A stretch of 64,000 bases of DNA from Rhynchosporium graminicola (Eukaryota; Ascomycota; Leotiomycetes; Helotiales; Ploettnerulaceae). Both the position numbers and the translations under genes were made by a program. A model generated the notes under the pieces. It did not search any database, had not been told where the DNA came from, and saw only the letters and a list, made by a program, of their open reading frames with translations. This document shows, one piece after another, positions 36,201 to 47,434 of this stretch (its first letter is position 1; each line of letters begins with the position of its first letter). Where the stretch lies: contig FJUW01000008.1 in assembly GCA_900074885.1 (NCBI GenBank), forward strand, positions 445,561 through 509,560. Reading direction: 5' to 3'.

Positions 36201-38857
36201 TAGAAGCTGCGGCCAACGTAATGATAACGCAGTACAGGCTACCTTTTATCGTAATATATTCCCTTGCTTGCATGTCAAACTTGAACTCGAATGTCACCCC
36301 GATGATATATCACGCATCGAATTCAGTAGTTGTACACATTATAACGTCATTTTTCCAAATCGCGTCGCATCAAAAAGCAAAGTTCTACTTCCCTCTTCTC
36401 AATTTCAATCAACCCTTCTCGCGAGATGGCGATGAATTTCGAACGTGATGCGGTGTCTATGCAGTATCCAAAAGAGCCAGGAAAAAGCCCTGTGAGTGGA
36501 TACCGGTGCTACGGGAGTGGGAGGAAGAGCGTGGGTTGAAACTGTTGTCGGGACGAGGGAAGTCGACAGGTCGTTTTCCTGGCGGCAAGGTAGTCAAAGC
36601 CTTAAACACATCACAGGCTCATACTCTGAAGGTTCTCAGTATCACCAAAGAGCCTCAAGTACTCTATTAACTGATTGATCTATATCATAACATGATCACA
36701 GCATTCTGGTTGATGTAATGTCATGTGTTCAGTACAAACTGTTCTCAGCCAAAATTCTAGCCTGAGGTTTGAACGCTCGCACATGGAACTTGTCGATTGC
36801 ATATTCTGTTCTTTTCCCACCGAATATTTGATTGTGTGCTGTTGATATCTCTCTTACCTATTCTGGACTAGTAGTGTACGTACCAAGTTCAATTATCGGG
36901 AAGTGTTATGCAAAACTAATGCAGGACTGCCAGACGGTGAACTTACCGTTATATCACATATACGAACTACTCACCGTTGAGCCTCACCGTCGCTGCCAGC
37001 AGACAATGGTTCTTCGCGATTTGATCGTATGGTTGACATCGAATCTGGACCCATGAGTAAGTGGACCTGAGACTTCCCGACAACGGCAGCTCAAGGCAAG
37101 GGCCGCTTCTAGACAACGAACCCTGACATAAATGAGCAATCCGACGAATGCAAAGCTGAACTGAACCTCACTATTTCGGCCCCTCACGAAACAGTCCCTG
37201 AACCCGAGGGAGGAATCAAGTACCGAACCTACGGAATACATATTCTCCCCTCTCCCTCTATGACACAACGATTAACCCCTCGTCAAAATTAACCGCTCAC
37301 CCTCTACCAACGTCTGAAAACAGCGTGTGAAATCCACCACCCCTTTCCTTCCAGAACAACACAAAATCGAAAATAGAAGGCCCAGCTTGCTTCATGTTGA
37401 CGGAGTACCTCCTTAGGTTAGGGCTAGCCCGCTCCGTACCTAGCGTAACGCAGCGTTGTGGCTCGCGGAAGGTTCATCAGCAAACCCGCTCGGGAGACTC
37501 CCGGAACATGTTTCGTGGTTAAGGTATCCTCAACTCGCTGCTGCTCTCCCTGGGACCGCTGGGATCCAGGATGTCTTATGATATGGGGGGAATATTAGAC
37601 TTCGTTTCCAGGATTCTGAAATCAGTCATGTAATTTCATGGTGGTGATTGGGTAGGGGAAGGGCGGGCAGGTGAGCTGGTTATGAACGTTATGGATTGGA
37701 AAGGGTTGACAGGGGAAGTTGAGACTGGTATCGTCCGGCTTGAGGACCTTGTCCTTGTTGTCGATATGATTGTTGTCTCACGCGTACCCGAAAGGTTCCG
37801 GTGTTTCGGGCACAGAGTGGGATGAGATGAGAGGGATGGTTTTACTGAGATGAGGAAGTCGGAAATAAGAAATTCGGCTTGGTGTGGTTTATTTGCTTGC
37901 TTGTGTGAATATCCAGAGATGACTTCATAATTATGGATTTTCCAATACTATAGTATCGATTCGCAAGAAAGCAATTACTAGCCATACACGGTGGACAAGA
38001 TGCGATTTATCACACTCCAAAGAAGAGGAAATGTCGAATGTCGAATGTCGAAGCTCGCTAGAAGCAAATCGCAAACTTCTATGCCCCTCATTTGAAGGAT
38101 ACCTTATGGAGAGATGAAGCAAGGAGGGGAGGGAGGGAGCCCTGAGAGGAGGGGCTGGGCTGGGCTGGGCTGAGCTGAACCAAGTCAGCGAACCAAGTGG
38201 TCGGCGCAACAACAGAGAGACATTTTGCCGAGTTTGGCAACTTCTCCTGAAGATTGCAAGCAGATGATGTCGCGCAAGGTGATCTCATCCACGAATGGAA
38301 GTAGAAGCACCCAGAAAAACGGTTTATCTGAACGAGCTATCGTTCGTCTATCTTGATATTTCTGCCGGAACCCCGAATCAGGTCCCAATTGTTCGTTCAA
38401 TTACTGAGAGCAGTTCCTGAGAAGTGATGGATCGCATTTGTGCATACTGTGCGTTTGCTATCATCATACCGTGCATTTTTCGTCATGGGGCATATAATCG
38501 GACATCGTATTATTTGGATACCCAGTCTCGTTGCCGGAATTCGCAACGATCGATGATCTCTGACTTGCCCCCTCTCTTCCTGCAAACCATTTTCCCTCTA
38601 CCATCTCCCACGCCATGCATGCATGATAATTTCACACAAACACATGGCACACAAGCAAGAGAGTGAGTGAGTATCCACATCCAGCCAAATCCCAAACGGG
38701 CAATCAGACCAGCTTTGCTTTACCTGAACTACCACCACCTAGTGACATGCATGCATGGATGGATGCCGCAGTAGCTTCCGGGGAAGCATCTCTGGTTCCT
38801 AGGCCATTACCCCAGGACAGTAGCCTAATGCAAGCAGGTAGGTAGGTAGCTACTTCT

Positions 38858-38889
<32 letters not shown>

Positions 38890-39024
38890 CACTTGGTCGT
38901 GTATGGTGGTGGGTCGTGTACCTGACAGAGGTAGTACCATCGTAGGTAGGTAGGTGTTGCTTGTAGCGGCGATGGATAGTTAGATGGTGTGAGTGTGCGT
39001 GCGTGCGTGCGTGCGTGCGTGCGT
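38858..39024 (+). repeat. (AGCC)n and (GTGC)n microsatellites
   Basis: AGCC repeats run at 38858-38889 and GTGC repeats at 38995-39024, with GTAG repeats around 38837-38849 and 38943-38954. Non-coding; the Trp/Leu-rich frame across the AGCC run is a shadow. Confidence 0.85.
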
Positions 39025-40366
39025 CCTTTGAGCTGCTCGATCTGATGATTTAACGATAATGTATCTATCGTCTGGTGGCGGGTGATTGAAGCTATTTCGT
39101 GGGCCAGGTGGTGCTGGAACTACTACTCCGTGATTGCCCGGGGAGGGGTTCTAGATTAAATCGCATGGCTACCTACAGTACCACCTTGGGATGGACGGGA
39201 AAGCAGTTGGGAAAGGGGAGAGCGAGCGAAATGACGATTATGACGTTTCCGACTTCGCTCTGCCCATGAAGATATATCTCATACCAAGTTAAGTATCTCT
39301 CTTGATCTTGATAATTGTGGGCCTTGACCTTGAAACGAGACTTGGACTTGAAAGGAACGCGACAGAGGAAGGAGTCGTGTGCGAGGACCTCCCTCGGACG
39401 CGTCGTGGTCGCGTTTCGTGTCAAAGATCTCACTCAGCAGGATCGGATCCAATGATCTCGCGACAAATGTGGCAGGACCGGGCAAGAAAGCAGGGAGGGA
39501 GGGATAGCAGCGAGCAAGGAAACGCCATTTCAAGAAGGTGTGACGAGATGGCAGATATATTCGGTTGTGCGAACTGCTGTTTGTTATACTGCTAGCAGTA
39601 TAGAAAAGAGTAGTATACTCCAAACACGTATGCATCTCGCTCGCTTCTATGTTTCTGCAGCTGCATAGACATCTATCTGCCTGCATAAACACTATACTAG
39701 GTACGACAAAGGTACATACACACACACATACATACCTTACTTACCTATGGAGTGAGTGATCTGAGCGGTGAGATGAGATGAGAAAAACGGCGTCTGCGAG
39801 AAGCACAAGTAGCACAAGTAGAATTAGAAGTACGATCGATCCACAGCTTATGCGTGCTCTTGCTTGCCTGCTTGTGGGGAATGTCGGTCGGTATCTTCTT
39901 AGGCATGTATCCAAGATGTAGAGGATCCATTTGAGGCCGAGGAGGGTCGTGATTAGACCGCTTTTCTGCGGTGTCCCTTTGTATCTTTTTCCTATCAACT
40001 TTGCGAATCCTTCCCCCGCTCCTTCACATGGTATTTCCCGACTACCGGGGGATTTAGATACGAGGAAGAACACGCCTGAAGGCAGGAAAGGACATGGAAA
40101 ACGTCCTCGGCCCGTCAGGAAACACCTGTTGGTTGGCGCGGGCGCGGGACGTCTCACGAGGAAATCGGCGAGCGAGGGGTAGGAATCTTGATTTTAACTC
40201 AGTGTACAACTTACCATACAGTACGGAAAGAGATGATAGAAAGTGGAGTCGCGTTCAAGGTCTTCTGGAACAGCGCTCCTGGTTTAGCTGGAGTCAAATG
40301 AAATTATTCTATTGATAAAGTTTTCGTTTTCATTGCGATCAGACGGTGCCATCCAGCCCGTACCGA

Positions 40367-40389
40367 ACCGTCCGTCCGTCCGTCCGTCC
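40367..40389 (+). repeat. (CCGT)n microsatellite
   Basis: About six CCGT units in intergenic DNA. Confidence 0.8.
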
Positions 40390-41244
40390 CGCTTTAGGCC
40401 AATACTACAAGTTCGCTATGATTTCATTTTCGTTTGCGGGCTGCAATTTATTTGAATTTATTTGATTGCTTTTCAGAGGGGGGAACAAACTGGAGAAGTC
40501 TCGACCGTTTATAGCAGATGGAGATGATCATATCATGATTGCCCCGTGCAGACATCATTGGTGATTCACTCTTACTTTCTTCCATTTGAATTGAGGGACT
40601 TGATGGTGGTTGGGGGCGGCGTCGTCTGGCCGTATGTATACGAGTGGATATCATCCATCATATTGACCCCTCAGCCAATAAATTCAAGTCTTGTTGCTGC
40701 TCCTTTCTGCGTTGTCAAAGCCACAGCCTCACTCACTCTACCTGTATGTGCGTGCATTGGGGGAAATCCTCATCCAACCGATGAATCTATTTTCAGACGA
40801 CACAGAAAGTAATCATCAAACATATCCCGTCGAAAGCGTAGGCAAGCATTCACGTATAGACCCCGCTCCGAAGTAAGATCTGTTTCTCAGCACAGGCCCA
40901 CCATAGATAGATAGAATGTCAACTCCAACGATGACCCCTCCTCCGTCTCTGATGTTGATCGTCTCGCCTCGCCTCGCCTTTGCCTCATCCGAACTTCCGA
41001 AGTCTTGGGTTGAGTGATAGTGGGGTGGTGTCTCCTATTTCAATAATAAGGGAGCACGAACAGATGATACTTCGGTACCTGGTACTACTCCGTATATGCT
41101 CATCCCCGGGCGCGCTGAGCAATGAGAAAGAGTACTTGCAAGTATTGTTAATCCACTCGAGAAGTTCTGTCTTTACATATCCAGCAGAATATCTGTAGGA
41201 GATAGTGCCTGAACCGCAACCCGCAAACTGGGTGCCTATAAGGT

Positions 41245-41299
41245 ACCTACCTACCTACCTACCTACCTACCTACCTACCTACCTACCTACCTACCTACC
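41245..41299 (+). repeat. (ACCT)n microsatellite, about 14 units
   Basis: The longest perfect microsatellite of the window, 55 bp of ACCT, flanked by further TACC/GGTA words around 41460-41530 and 41700-41720. It is intergenic and likely to vary in length between strains. Confidence 0.92.
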
Positions 41300-42000
41300 A
41301 ATCTACATGGAAACCTGTTATTGCGTCGCATCATACTGTCTGTACGTCATCTGAGGGAGGACAGAGGGGGGGAAAGTCGTAGAAGCGTGCGCTTTGTGCC
41401 TCTGTGCCTTCTTGAGCCAAGGCAGGGAGGGCAAGGTCCAAAAAGGGGGCCTGCGACGCACTATTATTACCTCCCTACCTACCCAGCGGAGTAAATCGAG
41501 CGTACAAGGGTAGGTGGGTAGGTAGATATCTTCTAGCTTACCCTACCTGATAGGTAAGGAACATGTTGAATAGCAGGTGATGATTGATTGTCATCAAAAT
41601 CTCTTCAACTAAAAAAAGGCGATTCGTAGTCAGTCATTTAGGTTAGCAATAATTGCCAATTCTGGCAATCTAGCCCGCTGCTTTTGTAGCATATCTAGGT
41701 ACCCAAGGTAGGTTAGGTTAGGTGGCTAGCTTTACAGAGTAAGGACCGACGCTTGGCAGGCCGGACCTCCCCTCCCCTCCCCTTCCCTTCCCCGGGTTGG
41801 ATATTAGCGCCTTTCACCCCGCCACCATCTTCGTGTTTTTGTGTTTTTTTTTCGAAATCGACGTGTATCCGCCTGCAACTACCTACAATACCTAAGCTAA
41901 CGAGGTCGGTCGGTCCCTTGCAAATAATGGCCATCCATGGATGGAAGGCAGGAAGGGAAGGAAGGAGCGTGGAGTTGACGGCAAATTGTGACCCAGCTGC

Positions 42001-43107
42001 CCTAGGGCGATGATCCCCTGAAAGAACCCTGAGCCCTGTCCCTGCCACATCCCCTGCGACCTCGTTTTCCGGTCCACTCCACTCCACTCCACCACACTCC
42101 ACCACACTCCACCCAACCCCACTAGCACTAACCCGAGCAAGTTTACTTCGTACTACTTCCCTTCCAGGCTCCCTACCAGTTAGATGATGCCCTGTATCCC
42201 CCCCCCCTCAGCACTGCTGAGCACTGAACACACCTCACCACCAGAGTCCCCACAGCACACCACAGCATCACACTGCGGGCACTCGAGCAGCTCACCAACA
42301 GGCAGGCAGGCAGGCAGGCAGGCACCTTAGGCGGAGAGAGCAGGGCAGGGCAGGGCCAGGGGAAATCATCCACGGGAGCCAGCCCCCCTACCCACCTCGT
42401 CCTCGTCCTGCTCGCTCCACTGTTGTCCACACCTCACCAGCACCAGCACCAGCACCAGCACCAGCACCAGCACTCCCCTCCCCTCCCCTCCCCTCCCCTC
42501 CCCCTTACCTTACCTTGCCCTCTTCTACCTTACCCTGTTACCTCCCCGCCAGCTGGGCACACGCTCGCTGCCNCCCCCCCTCCTTCTCCTCTCTCTTCCT
42601 CATCAACCCCTCTTTCGCATCAACATCACCATCACCATCACCATCACCATCAAACATCACCCCGATCCTAGGTATATACCGTCGTCGACTCTAATAGATC
42701 ATCAATCACCTTAACTCGGACCGTTGGCGACGCACATTCCGCCACTTTAATAATCCCTCCCTCCCTCTTCCACTCCGACGTACGCGACCTGCGATCAGTT
42801 CTTGCTCAGGCGAGAATCTGCTCCCCGTCGCGAGACTGGCATCTGCCACCATTATACCCAACACACACAACTCTATGCCCAAGACATTCCAACAAATGAA
42901 CCCTACATCGCAAACAACTCAGTTTACACTTTGAGCCCTACGCCCACGCTCGCGCCAGACGGTCGATATTCAACCATCGGGGGTCTGAGGAAAAGGAGGA
43001 GATATAGATAGCCAGGAGACCAAGAGAACAATCAGACATCAACGCGCCAGTACCATCACTCACCGTGTGAACATCATCAGCATCGTACCTACAATCCATC
43101 GATCAAT
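42001..43107 (+). promoter_or_regulatory. Promoter and leader of the C2H2 transcription factor gene
   Basis: A pyrimidine-rich region on the plus strand ending at the start codon. It contains (GGCA)n at 42299-42324, (CAGCAC)n at 42436-42472, (CCCCT)n at 42473-42505, (CATCAC)n at 42624-42651 and an ambiguous base n at 42573 beside a C run. CT-rich tracts ahead of the start are common in fungal promoters. Short upstream ATG frames, for example 42802-43011, could be uORFs if the leader begins that far up, which cannot be decided here. Confidence 0.5.
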
Positions 43108-45851
43108 ATGCCTGTCGCTAGTATGAACGTCCTTCCGACTGCAGCATCATCGACAGCCATGCGCAAGTCTTCATCGACATCGACATCGTCGTCGTTGGCA
43201 CCCGAGAAGAAGTACAAGTGTCAGTTCTGTAATCGAGCCTTCAGCAGGAGTGAACATCGTAGCAGACATGAGAGATCACGTAAGTTGTTGTCATTTGTTT
43301 TGCGATTTTGCGTTGCATCCATTTATAATCGCTACCCCTTTCATTTCGCGTTCGTCTCCGCGACCATCGGTTCCAGCCGCCACTTGCAGCTCTCCCCCCC
43401 TCGAGTCGCGTGTGAGGGGTTGGATCGACGCCTCAACCCACCACATCCCACATCTCATCACAATGTCAGGGCTTTCGGTTGTGTCATCACCACGGCAATG
43501 CTAACAACATATGCAGACACCAAGGAGCGCCCTTTCAAGTGCCAGAAGTGTAGAAGTACCTTCGTGCGCCGCGATCTGTTGCTTCGACACGATCGAACCG
43601 TACATGCCAAAGACGGAGGCGTCCCTCTTCATAGCGATGTAAAGCGACGAGCAGGTCCCAAACCCAATCCAATGTCCGGTCCTTCCAAGTCTGCCATAGC
43701 TATCGATACTTCGGCCCTCGAGCAGATCGAGGCGAGTAGCGATGGGATGGTGGACCTCGAAACCGCTGCAATGTTGATGACCGACCTGCACCACAAAGCA
43801 ACGGCGGCGATGCGCAACGCGGGCGTGGGCCCATATGAGAATAGACCTGGAATGGCTTTCTCGCATGGCTCACACATGGATTCATCCGTCACTTTTCCTT
43901 CGGGGGCCATCTCGCTTCCTCAGGTGCAGTGGGATGCTTTCATGCCACAGTCTGTCACTCAGCCAAAGTCGCACTCGATCACTTCAACCGCCTCCGGGTC
44001 GCAGGAATCGCAGATATCCTTTACCAGCACGGGTACTTTGCAACCGGATCCCAATCAGTTGCCTCCTCTCAACATGTCTGCAGCTTCAAACTACAACGGA
44101 CTTGTACCAGCTTTGCAGCAGATGATCAACTCCTTGCCACCCTCGGGAGCGGCCACGCCAAGTCAGATGTCTCCATCGCAACCCCGCACCGGCAGGCCTT
44201 CTCCCAAGGCACCCGAGATTCTCAACGATGATGAGCGCAACATTATTCTCGACAACATCCGAAGCAGTGACAGTGAACGCACCATCCCAGAGAGCTTCCG
44301 CCTACCTAACTTGGGCTCGTTGAACAGGTATCTTCAAACTTACTTCGGACTGTTCCATCACCATCTACCCTTCTTGCATCCAGCTTCATTCCAAGCAACC
44401 GAGGTCTCTCCGTCATTGCTCTTGGCCGTCCTCTCTATCGGCGCCTTGTATGCCTTCGACCAAGATCAAGCTTACGTCCTGCACATCGGCTCCAAGGTCA
44501 TCGTCAATCAGTTCTTACAGAACAAGGAAAACTTCAGCTCTCGAAAATGTCCTCTTTGGACCATGCAGAGTTCCCTGCTCAACATGATCTTTGCCAGCTG
44601 GAGTGGTGACCCCAAGGGTCTCGAATGGGCTTGTTCCATCAAGAGTCTGCTTGCCAACATGGTCGCTGGTAACCGGTACGAGTTGAAGATCCGCACAGAC
44701 AAGCGCGAAGGTGTACCACCTACTCGGGCAGAGTGGGTTGAAGATGAAGGCTGCAGACGTACTTACTATGCTGTCTACATCTTCTTCGGCCTCTTGACTT
44801 TGTCCTATAATCACACCCCCGCGATCAGCTTCAACGAGTTCGAGGACCTTGCATTGCCATCAACGGAAGACATGTGGAACATCAATGTCGTAGATGATGC
44901 TGCTTGGCCTGAGCGACTCGAGGCCTCGCAGGCTTCATCCTTCATGGAGGCTCATGACAAGCTGTTCCAGGGAGAATCATTGCGCTATAGTGCCTTTGCC
45001 ACTCGCGTCATGATCAACGCACTCTTCCTCGAGGTTTGGTATCACAAGCGCAGTCCGGAAGCTCTTCAAGACGTGGTCACTGAATACAAGCTCCGTCTAG
45101 CTCTAGAGACTTGGGAGAGATCGCTTGATCTTTGTGAGCCGGAACGTGCTTCAGTCCCACTCAGTGCTCCTCACACGGGTCATCCCCTGATCTTCAATGC
45201 CATGGCCATGTTCCGAAACGCTCGTGCCCGTCTTGAAGTCGACCTGAAATCGATTCAAGAGGTGTTGAGGTATCACGACCCTTACGAGGTTGCCGCTGCC
45301 ATGACGCATGCGCAGGTGAAGGTCAAAAGATCCAGCGAGATGATCAAGGTCATTCAAGAGTGTTACAACTGCATTGAAACTGCAGCTCTGCAAGGAATCC
45401 GCTGGGTGGCACGCACTTCGCCTACCAATTGGAGCATCGAACATCCACTCTGTGGTCTTGATCTTATGGTCATCCTCAGCTTGTGGCTCTATCGCCTGGA
45501 AAACGACGAAGAACCCGCAACTGAAGAGGAGACTGTCATGTACAACAAGATCCGAGACCTATTTGACGAGGAATCCTTTGCCATCTCCGCTGGGAAGCTG
45601 AGCTCGACCGTGGCCCTTCAATGGGCCAGTATGCAGGATGAGGTTGTCGTCTGGGGGTAAGTCTTGTCCTCCCACCGATCCACTTGGCATCAAGGCTAAC
45701 ATCCCACAGCATCACCAAGCTCATGGGTGAATCATTCCGTCTTCACTCTCAAGCCCTTGTTGGCTGTGATGATGATATGAATTGCTCCGAAGTCTCTACC
45801 CCTTCTATGATCTCTCAGGGACCTGACGACAACGACGACAGCGTGTATTAA
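43108..45851 (+). CDS. Two-finger C2H2 transcription factor with fungal-specific regulatory domain (Adr1-like architecture)
   Basis: A nuclear DNA-binding regulator; target genes unknown. Exons 43108-43279, 43517-45656 and 45710-45851 give 817 residues. Finger 1 is C38-x2-C41-x12-H54-x3-H58 and finger 2 C66-x2-C69-x12-H82-x4-H87, joined by HTKERPFKC; the codon of ligand H58 is completed across the first splice junction, which fixes the 237-bp intron. After the fingers comes a Ser/Pro/Gln-rich part and then, from about residue 300, a helical fungal-trans-type region (LPNLGSLNRYLQTYFGLFHH...). The last intron (53 bp) joins VVVWG to ITKLMGES and ends in an acidic tail. This order, an N-terminal finger pair followed by the middle homology region, is that of Adr1/AmdX-like regulators, but orthology is not shown. 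The first intron is stop-free in frame and carries an in-frame ATG at 43498. Confidence 0.9.
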
Positions 45852-47434
45852 AATTGCCGAGTTTCTTCTAACGATCTTCATGATTTCTTTTGTCTTTCCT
45901 TGCATAGACTCGGTATCTGGCTCACTCTCTGCTCACGCGTTTTGGTGTGAATTTCATTTGTCACTTGCACATAGCGGCATCGTTTTTACAGGCTGGATTT
46001 GGTTGGCGGACAGAACGGCATTTCCTGTAAGAATAAGGTCACGGGCGACAATACGGGGGCTGGTCTGGGTCGGTTGGCCTGGCTTGGCTAGGCATTCGGG
46101 ATCCTCATCATCTCTCCCTCTTATTTTCCTCATATACCATCCCCAGCACGGCGGCGCCTCATCCTCCTTCGGCGCACCATACTTAATCTCGCACGCATAC
46201 ATTTGGCTGGCCCACCCAATGTGTTGTTTCAGCCCCTGTCCTACTAGCTGCTGCTTGCTTTTGTTTCGTTTTGCGAAAAACTCGTCTGGTTTTTTCTTTT
46301 GGTTCGACCTTGGCATCATATTACCTATTTAATAGTCGCGGTCGTGGGTTTACACCCCTACTCTTCTCCTCGTCATCATCCATCATCTCATCTTTACTCA
46401 TCAGATACCTTGTTCGATATACAACTCTGCTACTTTTGGCTTTATCGAATCGCGTCGTTCTTGCCTGCGTGCGAGTCCCTCTTACTTTGAAATTTTTGGG
46501 GTCTCATACCTCTGTATCTAGTTTTCGTGGTCCTTGGGAGCCTGTGGAGGACATTGAAAACTATGGAGGATCTTATTGGTGAACAGCTGGATTGGAGGGG
46601 GATGAATACACAATTTGATATTGAGTGTAGAAGTCGGAAGGTTGAGATTGGCTGTGGTTTGTCTGTATTACTACTCCGTTTCGCAAAGTTAGCGCAAATT
46701 GATTTGTTCATCCATCTACTCGTGCCTCTTGTCGTGACCTGTGACACTGTTGCGCCGTGAGACGAAATTGCTCACAGCTAGCGGTTGGGCCGGACGCGAT
46801 GTTGAGAAGACAGCTCTGGGGTTCCTTGGTACTGTATATGGGTTCTTGTTCACCGAGGAACGGCTTCGGTCGTCCCAGGCTGTTCCAGATTTTACACTTC
46901 ACTTTTCTGCTGTCTCGCCATGATACACTGTAATGCTTCATATTTCTATGAGCATCTACACGTGGATTGTATTCGACGTATCTGCTTCTGGCACTCCAGA
47001 TTGGGAGGAGAAGATTTCCAGTTTCGTCTCACTTGCTACAAACGCAGCTATTCCACTTGCTCAGCACTACTCTTACTTCCTCCTCCCCTCGTTCGACCTC
47101 GCTGCTACAAAGCTCTAGGATAGCAATACATTAATTTAGGTTCGATCTACAGATTCAGCTCTAATACACTTGACCTGGCCGGATCAAAGCATTATATTCA
47201 GCTCCAAGGTCTGCGGGCGAGTACGCTGAGCTTCTTCAGGCACTCACCAAACAAAGCTTCTCTGCTTGCAACGACGCACACAAACTGCCCTCTGGCGGAT
47301 CAATCATCTATACATGCTTGATGCTTTGAGCTTCAGCTTCCCCTTATCAGACGTAGGCTGTTAATTTGCCCTTTCCCTTTCATCATAACCAGAATCATCT
47401 TTATCACCTTGGGTCTCGGAGCTTTCTTGCCAAA
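45852..47434. other. 3' UTR and intergenic region
   Basis: The sequence after the transcription-factor stop is T-rich and probably 3' UTR. A 150-codon frame starting 29 bp after the stop is Trp/Leu/Ser-rich and overlaps a frame on the other strand; it shows no domain. No other gene was seen. Confidence 0.5.

Larger units (their letters stand above)
33201..42000. other. Large gene-free interval between two regulator genes
   Basis: About 9 kb of ordinary composition without a frame that shows a domain, good splice structure or codon bias; frames up to about 150 codons overlap one another on both strands and include microsatellite shadows. No tRNA or snRNA was recognised. Present are several 4-bp microsatellites (listed separately) and scattered GGTACCT/TACCTA words. 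It lies between the 5' ends of the RasGEF and the transcription factor, so it is upstream of both. Confidence 0.55.

Noticed and set aside
37405..37430. TTAGG-like words as interstitial telomere repeat
   Set aside because: Only one or two degenerate units; no TTAGGG array.
39279..39725. 148-codon minus-strand frame
   Set aside because: Mixed low-complexity composition, overlapping frames on the other strand, no recognisable family.
41713..42105. 130-codon minus-strand frame
   Set aside because: Rich in microsatellite-derived Gly/Glu/Trp; a shadow of CT-rich promoter repeats.
42423..42671. His/Gln/Pro-rich frame
   Set aside because: Translation of CAGCAC, CCCCT and CATCAC microsatellites, and it crosses the ambiguous base.
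45880..46332. 150-codon plus-strand frame just after the transcription factor stop
   Set aside because: Probably 3' UTR; hydrophobic low-quality composition and an overlapping frame on the other strand.
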